Positions 1 through 7,158 of a DNA stretch of 13,593 nucleotides are shown here, piece by piece. Source of the stretch: Desulfobacteraceae bacterium (lineage in GTDB: Bacteria > Desulfobacterota > DSM-4660 > Desulfatiglandales > Desulfatiglandaceae); NCBI GenBank assembly GCA_030612945.1, contig JAUWMY010000023.1:1-13593 (forward strand), in the 5' to 3' direction. The notes under the pieces are model-generated. The model saw only the letters and a list, made by a program, of their open reading frames with translations, did no database searches and was not told the DNA's origin. Position numbers and translations under genes: made by a program. How positions within the stretch are numbered: the stretch's first letter is position 1; every line of letters starts with the position of its first letter.

Positions 1-17
1 TATTTCGGAGGTACACG

Positions 18-1955
18 GTGAAAAGACAGGTCTATCTCTCAATGAAACCCCTCCAGGAGGCTAAAGAATTATTCTTTTCCCGATTTTGCCGGGATAAACG
101 AACGGATATGGAGACGATCAGTATCGAGGATGCGTTGGGCCGCATCATTGTGGAACCTGTTTTTGCAATACGATCTTGTCCCTCTTTTCATTCCGCAGCC
201 AGGGACGGCATCGCTGTCCGGTCAGAAGAGACATATGGGACGACGGTAAAATATCCCAAGAGGTTGTAGGTCGGCCGTGACGCCGTGTGGATAAACACGG
301 GTCAGCCCCTCCCTGAGTCATTTAATGCGGTGATCATGGTGGAAAAAATCCATCAGTTGGATAAAAATCACCTGGAAATCCGTTCCTCTGCCTATCCCTG
401 GCAACATGTCCGAAAGGTGGGTGAGGATATAGTGGCAACCCAGCTACTTTTTGCACAAAACCACAGAATCCGCCCATTTGACGTGGGGGCGCTCGTCGGC
501 GCTGGTGTTTTTTCAATCAAAGTCTGGCAAAAACCCCGTGTGGCAATTATCCCGACAGGCACAGAGCTAATCCACTATAGGGATGTTGAAGAGAAAGACA
601 CCTTAAAGCAAAACGAGATTATTGAATACAATTCTTTGGTGCTGGCAGGGCTTGTTCGGGAGTGCAATGGTATTCCGATAGTTTATGGTATTGTGCCGGA
701 TGTTGAGGAAAACATACGAGAGGCCTTGAAGAAAGCCATTGAATCCGAAGCCCATATGGTCATTATCAATGCAGGGTCCTCTGCAGGGAGCAAAGACTTT
801 ACAGCCAGTATTATCAATGAAATGGGGGAGGTGCTGGTGCATGGTGTTGGGATGATGCCGGGAAAACCCACCATATTGGGTATAGTGAAGGACAAGCCTG
901 TTGTCGGTAACCCCGGGTATGCTGTTTCTTCAACGCTTTCCTTCGAGCAGTTTGTTAAACCCCTCCTTTACAGCCTTCAGGGTCAGCAACCCCCTAAACC
1001 TCACGCCGTTAAGGTACAGCCATCCCGGGATATCCCATCCAAGCTGGGAATAGAGGAGTTTTTGCGGGTTAATATCGGCAAGGTGGGCCCGAAGTTTGTT
1101 GCCACGCCACTGCCAAGGGCCGCCGGCTCTATAACTACTCTTACAAGAGCCGAAGGCATTATCCGTATCCCGGCATTGTCAGAGGGCATCTCGCAAAACG
1201 AGGAAATCGAGGCAGAACTTCTTGTGGAGGAGGAAGACCTCCTTAATACCGTTGTCATTATCGGAAGTCACGATATTAACATCGATATCCTGGCGGACGA
1301 GATCCGCTGGCAAGGACACAATATTCGCATTTCATCCGGAAATGTGGGCAGCCTTGGCGGTTTGATCGCCCTCAAGAAGGGGTCTTGCCACATGGCAGGT
1401 TCGCACCTTTTGGATACGGAGACCGGGGAATACAATATTTCCTACATCAAAAGATATTTGAAAGGAGTGCGCATCAGTCTGTTTCACTTAGTTTTGAGGG
1501 ACCAGGGTCTTATTGTGGCCAAGGGAAATCCAAAGGGCATTAAGGGTATAGAAGACCTGGCCGGGAGTGATATTGTCTTTGTCAACCGTCAGGCAGGGTC
1601 AGGGACCCGAGTCCTTTTTGATTACAAATTAGGTCAACTTGGCATAGGGCCCAAAGCTATCAAAGGGTATGACCACGATGAATTTACTCATATGGCAGTG
1701 GCGGTCGATGTCCTGAGTGGTGCGGCCGATTGCGGAATGGGCATCTTTGCAGCGGCCAGGGCGTTAGACCTGGACTTTGTTCCAATGGTGAGAGAACAGT
1801 ACGACCTGGTAATCCCGAGCGCAATGGTGGAACAGCCCAATATTAAGGTGGTACTGGACACGATAGGGTCCCGGCATTTCCGGGAACGGGTAGCTGCCTT
1901 AGGTGGATATGATCCTTCTAAAAGTGGGGAACTGTGGAGGGAGATAGGGGAGTAA
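18..1955 (+). pseudogene. moeA: MoeA molybdenum insertase fused to a C-terminal PBP-like domain; interrupted by an in-frame TAG
   Basis: Read through one amber codon (267-269, codon 84), this is a single frame of 645 codons plus a TAA stop. It starts at GTG 18, with GGAGG at 7-11. MoeA inserts molybdate into molybdopterin-AMP in the cytoplasm. Recognisable MoeA pieces are SFHSAARDG at about residues 56-64, VGEDI at 134-138, PTGTEL at 179-184, NAGSSAG followed by an Asp at 251-260, MPGKP at about 280-284 and GNPGYAVSS at 297-305. From about residue 411 a PBP-like domain follows (NVGSLGGL, then NRQAGSGTR at about 523-531), as in the MoeA/LysR-substrate-domain fusions of deltaproteobacteria. There is no frameshift: homology runs straight through the stop, from PKRL to VGRDAVWINTG. 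The normally conserved Met of the SAMDG motif is Arg62 (AGG at 201-203). An intact downstream frame could start at GTG 285, but it lacks the first 89 residues. I call it probably broken. Amber read-through and sequence error remain possible. Confidence 0.85.
267..269 (+). other. In-frame amber codon inside moeA
   Basis: Codons 83-85 read TTG-TAG-GTC. The frame is the same before and after, so this is a single-codon interruption, not an indel. Family alignment recalled from memory expects exactly one ordinary residue here, between the PKxL and xGxDAxxxNTG segments. A single-base change from CAG or AAG would explain it. Confidence 0.9.
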
Positions 1956-1958
1956 AAG

Positions 1959-2303
1959 ATGGTACCGCTTAGATTGAGATCAAGACAATGGATTGTTGAT
2001 GAATATGGCCGCATCATTATGGGCGAAGGACGAAAACAGATACTGGAAACCATTGAAAAAACAGGGTCTATAAACCAGACAGCCAAGATAATGAAGATGT
2101 CCTACAAGGGTGCGTGGGGTAAAATTAAGGCAACTGAAAAGTACTTGAAAGCAAACATTGTGCATGCGGACCGCAAAGAGGGCACCCGTCTGACTAAGGA
2201 AGGAAAAGAGCTCCTGAAAAAATATAGCCTTTTGAAAAAAAAATGTGTTGAAGAAGATAACAGGATTTTCAGCAAGATATTTGATAAGGAAGAGAATCGT
2301 TGA
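1959..2303 (+). CDS. ModE-like winged-helix regulator (DNA-binding domain only)
   Basis: This 114-residue protein matches the N-terminal winged helix of ModE, the molybdate-responsive repressor/activator. The pattern DEYGRIIMGEGRKQILE, then TGSINQTAKIMKMSYKGAW (the helix-turn-helix, about residues 36-54), then KATEKYL is typical. E. coli ModE is about 260 residues and has two C-terminal MOP/TOBE domains that bind molybdate. Here the protein ends soon after the wing (RKEGTRLTKEGKELL) with a short basic/acidic helix, so no molybdate-binding domain is visible. It starts 3 bases after the moeA stop and is followed 36 bases later by mobB, so it is very likely co-transcribed with both. It probably controls molybdenum uptake or cofactor genes. 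Whether it senses molybdate directly, or through a partner, cannot be read from the sequence. Confidence 0.85.
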   Translation: MVPLRLRSRQWIVDEYGRIIMGEGRKQILETIEKTGSINQTAKIMKMSYKGAWGKIKATEKYLKANIVHADRKEGTRLTKEGKELLKKYSLLKKKCVEEDNRIFSKIFDKEENR

Positions 2304-2339
2304 GCAGAAACAGTACGCAAACCGGGGTGACCCCTGAAA

Positions 2340-2909
2340 ATGAATTCAAAAACTAATAAAACGCCCATCATCTCTGTTGTAGGCCTGTCCGGGACCGGGA
2401 AAACCACCCTCCTTGAAAGGCTGATCCCGGAACTAACCCGGCGCGGTTTCAGAGTGGGAACCGTCAAGCATCACAGACACAGATTTGAAATGGATCGACC
2501 TGGTAAAGACAGTTGGCGGCATAAGCATGCAGGGGCCTCGGTGGCCGTTGTTTCGTCCCCGTACCAAATAGGAATGATCATGGATGTAGACCATGATTAC
2601 CGGCCGGACGAACTGGCGCCTCTTCTTTGCAGTGTTGACATCATTTTGACCGAAGGGTATAAACAGGATTATAATCCTAAAATAGAGGTTTTTAGGCCCA
2701 AGGCAGGTGGCGGCGAACCGATTTTAAAGGGTGACGCGCATTTAGTGGCCTTAGTGAGTGATGCTAAAGTTGATCTTGATGTCCCTAAATTTTCGACTGA
2801 TGATATTGAGGCGTTGGCCGATTTTTTAATTGACAACTTCAATCTTACCCCCGACTGCATTAACTCAGCATCTGGAAGCCGCATCATGACAGATTCCAGT
2901 AGCATCTGA
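2340..2909 (+). CDS. mobB: MobB, molybdopterin-guanine dinucleotide biosynthesis GTP-binding protein
   Basis: The 189-residue protein carries a Walker A motif GLSGTGKTT at residues 15-23, directly after a beta strand (IISVV). It then has the MobB signature GTVKHHRH and FEMDRPGKDSWRHKHAG (about residues 40-66) and the Walker-B-side motif LTEGYKQDYNPKIEVFR. MobB binds GTP and assists MobA in attaching GMP to molybdopterin. The last 25 or so residues, after DFLIDNF, are poorly conserved and rich in Ser. An in-frame TGA at 2328-2330 fixes ATG 2340 as the first usable start. The probable ribosome-binding site GGGGTGA (2324-2330) lies inside a small GGGG-TGA-CCCC hairpin, which might damp initiation. 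It is the last gene of the molybdenum group. No separate mobA is seen in the window. Confidence 0.93.
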   Translation: MNSKTNKTPIISVVGLSGTGKTTLLERLIPELTRRGFRVGTVKHHRHRFEMDRPGKDSWRHKHAGASVAVVSSPYQIGMIMDVDHDYRPDELAPLLCSVDIILTEGYKQDYNPKIEVFRPKAGGGEPILKGDAHLVALVSDAKVDLDVPKFSTDDIEALADFLIDNFNLTPDCINSASGSRIMTDSSSI

Positions 2910-2956
2910 GATTTATAATCATCAAATCGGGAAGGGCCTCCAACCAGGATTAAGAC

Positions 2957-3003
2957 AAAGAGACCCCACGGTCCTGCCAAGTTGAGACCATAATTTGAAT
3001 CGC
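2957..3003 (+). repeat. Partial copy of a dispersed repeat also found at 13229-13275
   Basis: Bases 2957-3003 match 13229-13275 without gaps at about 39 of 47 positions. The match begins AAAGAGACCCC and continues through CGGTCCTGCCA and CCATAATT. In the far copy this segment is the right arm of a 285-bp inverted-repeat element; here only the one arm is visible. It looks like a relic or a solo end of a mobile element. Confidence 0.7.
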
Positions 3004-3046
3004 TGGCGGTTATCCGGGAAAGATGTTTTTTTTACGAACTATGTGG

Positions 3047-3244
3047 TATAACCCTAATTAAGTGATGCTCAATTAGGTGGTATTGGGTATTTGTAATCAG
3101 GGATTGGTTCTAAGGTGTTTCACGTCTTAATCTTATATTATTTCCCTGATAGAGATATAAAAAATGAAAAATATTCCTCTAAACCAGTACCCAGTACCGG
3201 ATACCAAGTACCACCTCAATTGAGTTTGACTCAATTGAGGTATA
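3047..3244. repeat. 198-bp imperfect palindromic element upstream of tolQ (MITE-like)
   Basis: The left arm (3047-3090) and right arm (3201-3244) are imperfect inverted copies of 44 bases, each beginning or ending with TATA. Sub-palindromes are nested inside. The right arm contains a perfect 13-bp inverted repeat with a 3-base loop (3213-3225 with 3229-3241, core CTCAATTGAG). The left arm contains the related pair at 3053-3062 and 3068-3077. Further in, ATCAGGGA near 3096-3104 pairs with TCCCTGAT near 3143-3150. Just inside the right arm are short AGTACC-type repeats (3185-3212). It has no coding capacity. A non-autonomous transposable element is the simplest reading. Confidence 0.65.
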
Positions 3245-3248
3245 AAAT
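3220..3248 (+). promoter_or_regulatory. Predicted sigma70-type promoter for tolQ
   Basis: TTGAGT (3220-3225), a 17-base spacer and TAAAAT (3243-3248) sit just upstream of tolQ, with GAGG at 3262-3265 before ATG 3271. The -35 box and spacer lie inside the right arm of the palindrome, whose perfect hairpin would cover them. Transcription would start near 3255. Confidence 0.5.
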
Positions 3249-3270
3249 ATAGGCGATTGATGAGGTCATA

Positions 3271-4068
3271 ATGTTAACTATCCCATTTATTACGCAGATT
3301 CCAGTGGGCTTTTCATTTGAAAGTGCCTTTGGCCATGACATTGTCCAGATGATCATCCATGCTGGTCTTATGGTGAAATTTGTCTTGCTGGTTCTTTTCC
3401 TGTTTTCCATTATCTCCTGGGCAATTATTTTTGTAAAATACAGACTGCTTCGAAATGCAAAGAGTGAAACTGCAGATTTCATGGAGATGTTTTGGGAAAG
3501 ACGGGATTTAAAAAGGATATATGTGGCGTGTGAGGATTTAAGGTCCAGTCCGGTGGCCCGTCTTTTCAGGGCTGGATATGGCGAATTCAATCGGCTCAGG
3601 AAAATTCAGGCCTCTGTAAACTCCCAGGAGGGCTCACACGCCCCAGGTGGGGAGGAGCCTTCACGGTCCGAGCAGGTCATCATGGACAATTTGGAGAGGT
3701 CGTTGAAAAAGGCGAGTATTGACCAGATAAACAAGCTGGAGCGGGGCGTAAGTTTTCTGGCCACCACAGGGAACACTTCTCCGTTTATCGGGCTCTTTGG
3801 CACAGTATGGGGAATTATGGAGTCTTTCAGAGCAATAGGTATCAAGGGTTCAGCCAACCTTGCTGTGGTTGCGCCGGGGATCTCAGAAGCCCTCATTGCT
3901 ACAGCGGCCGGGTTGGCCGCTGCAATACCGGCAGTTGTGGCATTTAACTATTTTACACATAAGATTTCAGCGCTTGATGCAGAGATGGATATTTTCACAT
4001 CTGATTTTCTGAGTACAGTGGAAAGGCAGTTTTTTAAGAGACATATGGGTGTCAGAACGCGCATATAG
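3271..4068 (+). CDS. tolQ: TolQ, proton-channel subunit of the Tol-Pal motor
   Basis: This is a 265-residue MotA/TolQ/ExbB-family inner-membrane protein. The first membrane segment is about residues 33-56, followed by a cytoplasmic loop. The other two membrane segments are about 163-185 and 196-225 and contain the family hallmarks LATTGNTSPFIGLFGTVWGIM and the stretch SANLAVVAPGISEALIATAAG. TolQ with TolR uses the proton-motive force to energise TolA. The family-typical DNLERSLKKASIDQINKLERG motif precedes the second segment. Before it lies a Gly/Ser/Glu-rich linker (about 117-134), probably a variable loop. The start at ATG 3271 is supported by GAGG 6 bases upstream. tolR follows 27 bases after the stop. 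It is the first gene of the tol set, and its promoter lies at the edge of the upstream palindrome. Confidence 0.96.
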   Translation: MLTIPFITQIPVGFSFESAFGHDIVQMIIHAGLMVKFVLLVLFLFSIISWAIIFVKYRLLRNAKSETADFMEMFWERRDLKRIYVACEDLRSSPVARLFRAGYGEFNRLRKIQASVNSQEGSHAPGGEEPSRSEQVIMDNLERSLKKASIDQINKLERGVSFLATTGNTSPFIGLFGTVWGIMESFRAIGIKGSANLAVVAPGISEALIATAAGLAAAIPAVVAFNYFTHKISALDAEMDIFTSDFLSTVERQFFKRHMGVRTRI

Positions 4069-4095
4069 TAACATTTTACATCAAATGAACTTACC

Positions 4096-4500
4096 ATGAA
4101 TCAAAGGGGCAATAACAAGAATTTTATGTCGGAGATCAACGTCACTCCGCTCGTGGATGTGATGCTGGTGCTTCTTATTATTTTTATGGTGACTGCCCCT
4201 ATGCTGATGCAGGGTGTTGAGGTCAATCTCCCGCAAACTACCACCAAGAATATCAAGACCAAGGAAGAACCTTTGATGTTGACGGTCAATAAAGAAAAAG
4301 AAATTTTCATAGAAAAACACCGGATCACGCTTGACAACCTGGAGATAAAAATCCAAAAGATCTTTCAAAACCGGAGAGACAAGGAAATTTTGCTGCGGGC
4401 GGATAAAGAAGTACCTTACGGATTCGTTATAAAAGTGATTGCGAAGGTCAAGCAGGCTGGCATAGACAAACTGGGCATGGTTACCGAGCCTTTGGACTGA
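4096..4500 (+). CDS. tolR: TolR, ExbD/TolR-family motor subunit
   Basis: The 134-residue protein has the standard ExbD/TolR plan: a short cytoplasmic N-terminus ending in EINVTPLVD, one membrane helix (about residues 18-38) and a periplasmic domain. Asp21, in PLVDVMLVLLIIF, is the conserved proton-carrying aspartate of the family. The periplasmic part (VEVNLPQ, then LTVNKEKEIFIEKHRI, then LRADKEVPYG, then VIAKVKQAGIDKLGMVTEP) matches known TolR organisation, and the length is usual. It lies between tolQ and tolA, only 5 bases before tolA, so it is surely in the same operon. No strong Shine-Dalgarno is visible. Another ATG at 4085 is followed almost at once by a stop, so 4096 is the sensible start. 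ExbD is the alternative name, but tolA, tolB and pal downstream make TolR the better call. Confidence 0.95.
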   Translation: MNQRGNNKNFMSEINVTPLVDVMLVLLIIFMVTAPMLMQGVEVNLPQTTTKNIKTKEEPLMLTVNKEKEIFIEKHRITLDNLEIKIQKIFQNRRDKEILLRADKEVPYGFVIKVIAKVKQAGIDKLGMVTEPLD

Positions 4501-4505
4501 TTCCT

Positions 4506-5387
4506 ATGGAAGCCTTGTGGGGCGACCCCGATCTTAATAATCAGGTGGAGCCAAAATGGCGCACAATGCTCATCATATCCCTGGCTCTTCACCTGGCTGT
4601 CTTTTCCTCGATTTTCTTCGTTCCGGAGCACATGCCGACCCGGAGGATTAGAGGCACGGTCTATGAGGTCAATCTTGTGCAATTGCCGACCAGAACACCT
4701 GCCGTGGTAGAAGGAAGTGCGAAGGCAAAGGCCGGTAAACCCGTAATCAGTTCAAAGAAAACCACACCCACACCCGCAAAGCGAATTAGCAGACCGAAAA
4801 AGAAGGAAAAAGCCGTAGTAATTGCCAAGAGAACCGTCTCAACGAAAAAAAAGGAGGCCAAGAAACCAGTAGTACCCCCTTCTAAGCGCATTGAAAAAGC
4901 TCTTTCAAAAATAGAAAAGAAAGTAAAATCGCAAGAGGAAGACGCTTCCAGGCGCATCGACCAGGCCCTGTCAAAAATCGAAAAAAAGGTCAAAGCAGAA
5001 GATGATGATCATGTTAGCCGCGCGATCTCTGAACTGGAACACCGGGGCGTAGGGACGCCCACCAAAGGGTTTGCGGGAGGCGCACCTGTTACCGGCTTTG
5101 CCATAGAATTGTACAAAAGAGATGTAGAGGACTGGATTAAGAGCCACTGGGCCTATCCTGTTGCCCTGAACAGGGACGACCTTGAGGCCATCATCGTGGT
5201 TAAAGCAAAAAGCGATGGAAGTATCCTGAAGTGGTGGTTTACAAAAAAATCATCTAATGCCATGTTTAACCAGTCCGTGTTAAAGGCTGTTGAGCAGTCA
5301 GACCCCTTACCGCGGTTTCCACCCGGCTACAGAGTGACCCATGAAGAATTTGAAATTACCTTTAATCTTATGGGGATGGAAGGATAA
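4506..5387 (+). CDS. tolA: TolA, periplasm-spanning TonB-like linker
   Basis: The 293-residue protein has a cytoplasmic N-terminus, one membrane helix at about residues 21-39 (ISLALHLAVFSSIFF), a long Lys/Pro/Ala/Glu-rich stalk (about 60-190) and a C-terminal TonB/TolA fold (about 198-293). The fold includes the motif YKRDVEDWIKSHWAYP and ends EEFEITFNLMG. TolA transmits force from TolQR to TolB-Pal at the outer membrane. The stalk is shorter than in E. coli and includes a 22-residue tandem duplication (residues 127-170), probably an extended or coiled segment. No good Shine-Dalgarno is seen before ATG 4506, so translation may be coupled to tolR, which ends 5 bases earlier. tolB starts shortly after the stop. 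The call could equally be written TonB-family; context favours TolA. Confidence 0.92.
   Translation: MEALWGDPDLNNQVEPKWRTMLIISLALHLAVFSSIFFVPEHMPTRRIRGTVYEVNLVQLPTRTPAVVEGSAKAKAGKPVISSKKTTPTPAKRISRPKKKEKAVVIAKRTVSTKKKEAKKPVVPPSKRIEKALSKIEKKVKSQEEDASRRIDQALSKIEKKVKAEDDDHVSRAISELEHRGVGTPTKGFAGGAPVTGFAIELYKRDVEDWIKSHWAYPVALNRDDLEAIIVVKAKSDGSILKWWFTKKSSNAMFNQSVLKAVEQSDPLPRFPPGYRVTHEEFEITFNLMGMEG
4884..5015 (+). repeat. 66-bp tandem duplication within the tolA stalk
   Basis: Codons 127-148 and 149-170 of tolA encode two near copies of a 22-residue unit sharing ALSKIEKKVK, preceded by RIE or RID. The DNA copies have diverged mainly at synonymous positions, so the duplication is not very recent and the protein repeat has been maintained. 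Confidence 0.8.
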
Positions 5388-5412
5388 CAATATTCCGGAG
5401 GTTCCTGATTTT

Positions 5413-6750
5413 ATGCGTTCAAACCTGAATGTCCCCTTTTTCGCAAAGGGCGCTACTTTCCCCCTTTGCTGGCTGGGGATTTTGATATTTGTCTCTCTTT
5501 TGTTTCCAATGCATTGTTTTGGCAGGATTTATATAGACATCAATGCCCCTGCTATAAGGAAGTTCAATATTGCCATCACGGATTTCAAAAACCTGAGCCG
5601 CAATAACGAGCACCCGGAACTGGTTAGAGATATGCCAGGCGTTATCTCCAATGACCTCGATTGCAGTGGATATTTCACTCCTATGGATAAAGAGGCCTTT
5701 TTGGAGGACAGTGACTCAGCTTCGACACTGGAAGACATCCGTTTTAAGGATTGGTCTGTGATTGGTGCTGAGCTTCTGTTGAAGGGCAGTTACACGTGCA
5801 TAGGCCGAAATGTAGAAGTTGAGATCAAGCTGTTCGATGTGTTTTGGGGCCGGCAGATTTTAGGCAAGAGGGCGTTGGGAGATATCAGCAATTACCGGCA
5901 TCTGATGCACCGGCTTGGTAACGATGTCATTCAGACGTTAACCGGCCAGACCGGTATCTTCCTAACCAAGCTGGTTTTTGTAGGAAACGGCTCAGGCCAT
6001 AAAGAGGTTTACGTATGCGACTATGACGGATATAATGTGCGTCAAAAAACTTCGGATAAAAGCATTGCATTACTGCCGAGGTGGTCTCCACATGGAAAGA
6101 AGATTATGTACAATTCCTATAAAGATGGGGGGACCCTGCTGTATATGCAAGATGTCAGTTCGGGTGTTGTAAAGAAAATTTCAGCCAGATCGGGACTAAA
6201 TATTGGCGCATGCTGGTCCCCTGATGGCAAAAGGGTGGCTTTGACTCTCAGTCGCAAAGGCAATCCGGATATCTTCATCATTGACTTGAATGGAAAAATC
6301 ATAAAACAGGTGACTAACCATTGGGGGATTGATGTTTCGCCGACCTTTTCACCGGACGGAAATAAAATAGCCTTTGTCTCGAACCGATCTGGATCCCCGC
6401 AGATTTATCTCGTGGATCTGATCAGTGGCACAGAGGAGAGACTGACCTTTGAAGGCAGTTATAATACATCCCCCGTCTGGTCATCCCTGAACCGAATTGC
6501 CTTCGTATCACAGGATGCCGGGCATTTTGACATCTATACCATGGACCCCAATGGTGGCCGTTTGAGAAGGCTTACAGAGGATGGAGGCAACAACGAAGAT
6601 CCCTGCTGGTCTCCTGACGGAAGGTACATCATGTTCAGCTCCGACAGAAAAGGCCGTTATCATCTATATCTTATGAATGCAAACGGTCTGAACCAGAGAA
6701 GGATTACATTTCTTAAGGGTGATCAAACAGCTCCGTCGTGGGCCCCATAG
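5413..6750 (+). CDS. tolB: TolB, periplasmic beta-propeller of the Tol-Pal system
   Basis: The frame is open from ATG 5341, inside tolA, but ATG 5413 is preferred. It has GGAGG at 5397-5401, lies after the tolA stop, and gives 445 residues with a clean signal peptide (about residues 1-37, hydrophobic WLGILIFVSLLF, cleavage near MHCFG). The TolB N-terminal domain follows (IDINAPAIRKFNIAITDF to about residue 165). A six-bladed propeller follows, with repeated W/F-S-P-x-G-x-x-I units (PRWSPHGKKIM, ACWSPDGKRVA, PTFSPDGNKIAF, PVWSSLNRIAF, PCWSPDGRYIMF, PSWAP). TolB binds Pal and the TolA region in the periplasm. The fourth unit lacks the usual PDG. The TAG stop at 6748-6750 is also the first three bases of a 148-bp palindromic element, so the natural C-terminus may have been changed by its insertion. 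Confidence 0.95.
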   Translation: MRSNLNVPFFAKGATFPLCWLGILIFVSLLFPMHCFGRIYIDINAPAIRKFNIAITDFKNLSRNNEHPELVRDMPGVISNDLDCSGYFTPMDKEAFLEDSDSASTLEDIRFKDWSVIGAELLLKGSYTCIGRNVEVEIKLFDVFWGRQILGKRALGDISNYRHLMHRLGNDVIQTLTGQTGIFLTKLVFVGNGSGHKEVYVCDYDGYNVRQKTSDKSIALLPRWSPHGKKIMYNSYKDGGTLLYMQDVSSGVVKKISARSGLNIGACWSPDGKRVALTLSRKGNPDIFIIDLNGKIIKQVTNHWGIDVSPTFSPDGNKIAFVSNRSGSPQIYLVDLISGTEERLTFEGSYNTSPVWSSLNRIAFVSQDAGHFDIYTMDPNGGRLRRLTEDGGNNEDPCWSPDGRYIMFSSDRKGRYHLYLMNANGLNQRRITFLKGDQTAPSWAP

Positions 6751-6895
6751 GAGGCTGTCCGAGAATGGCTATTTTCCCCAATCTCTACGTCAGGCTCAAA
6801 TTATAATCCTCGAAATACTTAAATGTATTCCTGTGGTTATAATTTTCGCCTTCCTTGATCTTGGAAAAAATATCTCATTCTCAGACAGCCTCCTA
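6748..6895. repeat. 148-bp palindromic MITE-like element between tolB and pal
   Basis: Terminal inverted repeats of 20 bases (6748-6767 and 6876-6895, starting TAGGAGGCTGTC and ending GACAGCCTCCTA) match at 19 of 20 positions. The symmetry continues inward: AGGCTCAAATTATAA pairs with the complement of a near-identical stretch, and AATAC-TTAAAT-GTATT lies exactly at the centre, between 6821 and 6822. Both ends are flanked by, or include, TA, the target used by IS630/Tc1-mariner-type elements. There is no coding capacity. Transcribed, it would form one long hairpin between tolB and pal. Confidence 0.8.
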
Positions 6896-7158
6896 GTATT
6901 CATCCAGAAAAGGTCAAAAAAAGATCTTTAATTTAATAAAAATAAAGTATACATATATTTAAATACTTGAAATAGACTAAAGGAGATGTTAATAATTCAT
7001 AAATTGAGAGATTTGATGAATTTTTTCTTGCAATAGGAATTGATTTGAGGGTAAATAGTGTTTACTGTTGAGTTATGAAGTTAACCTTAGAACCATTTTG
7101 TTAGAAGTTTAGCATTTTTTGTTTGGTATAAATCAATAATTTAGGAGGTAAAGAGAGT
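6751..7158. other. Non-coding gap between tolB and pal
   Basis: After the palindromic element (to 6895) come about 260 very AT-rich bases with no plausible gene. Frames that remain open across the element are accidental. The gap is unusual inside a tol-pal operon, where genes are normally close together, and it implies that pal has its own promoter or is read through the hairpin. Confidence 0.7.
7124..7132 (+). promoter_or_regulatory. Possible extended -10 promoter for pal
   Basis: TGG followed by TATAAA (7127-7132) resembles an extended -10 element. No good -35 box lies 17 bases upstream. Transcription would start near 7139, just before the ribosome-binding site AGGAGG (7143-7148). Confidence 0.3.

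Larger units (their letters stand above)
2910..3270. other. Non-coding gap between mobB and tolQ
   Basis: There is no credible gene here. The stretch holds a partial dispersed repeat (2957-3003), a large imperfect palindrome (3047-3244) and the likely tolQ promoter. No clear hairpin-plus-T-tract terminator follows mobB. Just before the palindrome there is an isolated T run at about 3025-3033. Confidence 0.7.

Noticed and set aside
18..285. A frameshift separating two moeA pieces
   Set aside because: Starts 18 and 285 are in the same frame, and codons 240-293 read through with only TAG at 267. It is a stop codon, not an indel.
3639..3672. A recent insertion in tolQ coding the Gly/Ser/Glu linker
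   Set aside because: This cytoplasmic loop varies in length in TolQ proteins, and no flanking duplication is visible.
5341..5412. TolB start at ATG 5341
   Set aside because: It lies inside tolA and has no ribosome-binding site. ATG 5413 has GGAGG upstream and gives a normal signal peptide.
6719..6931. A 70-residue plus-strand protein after tolB
   Set aside because: It spans the tolB end and the palindromic element, has no ribosome-binding site and resembles nothing. It is an accidental frame.
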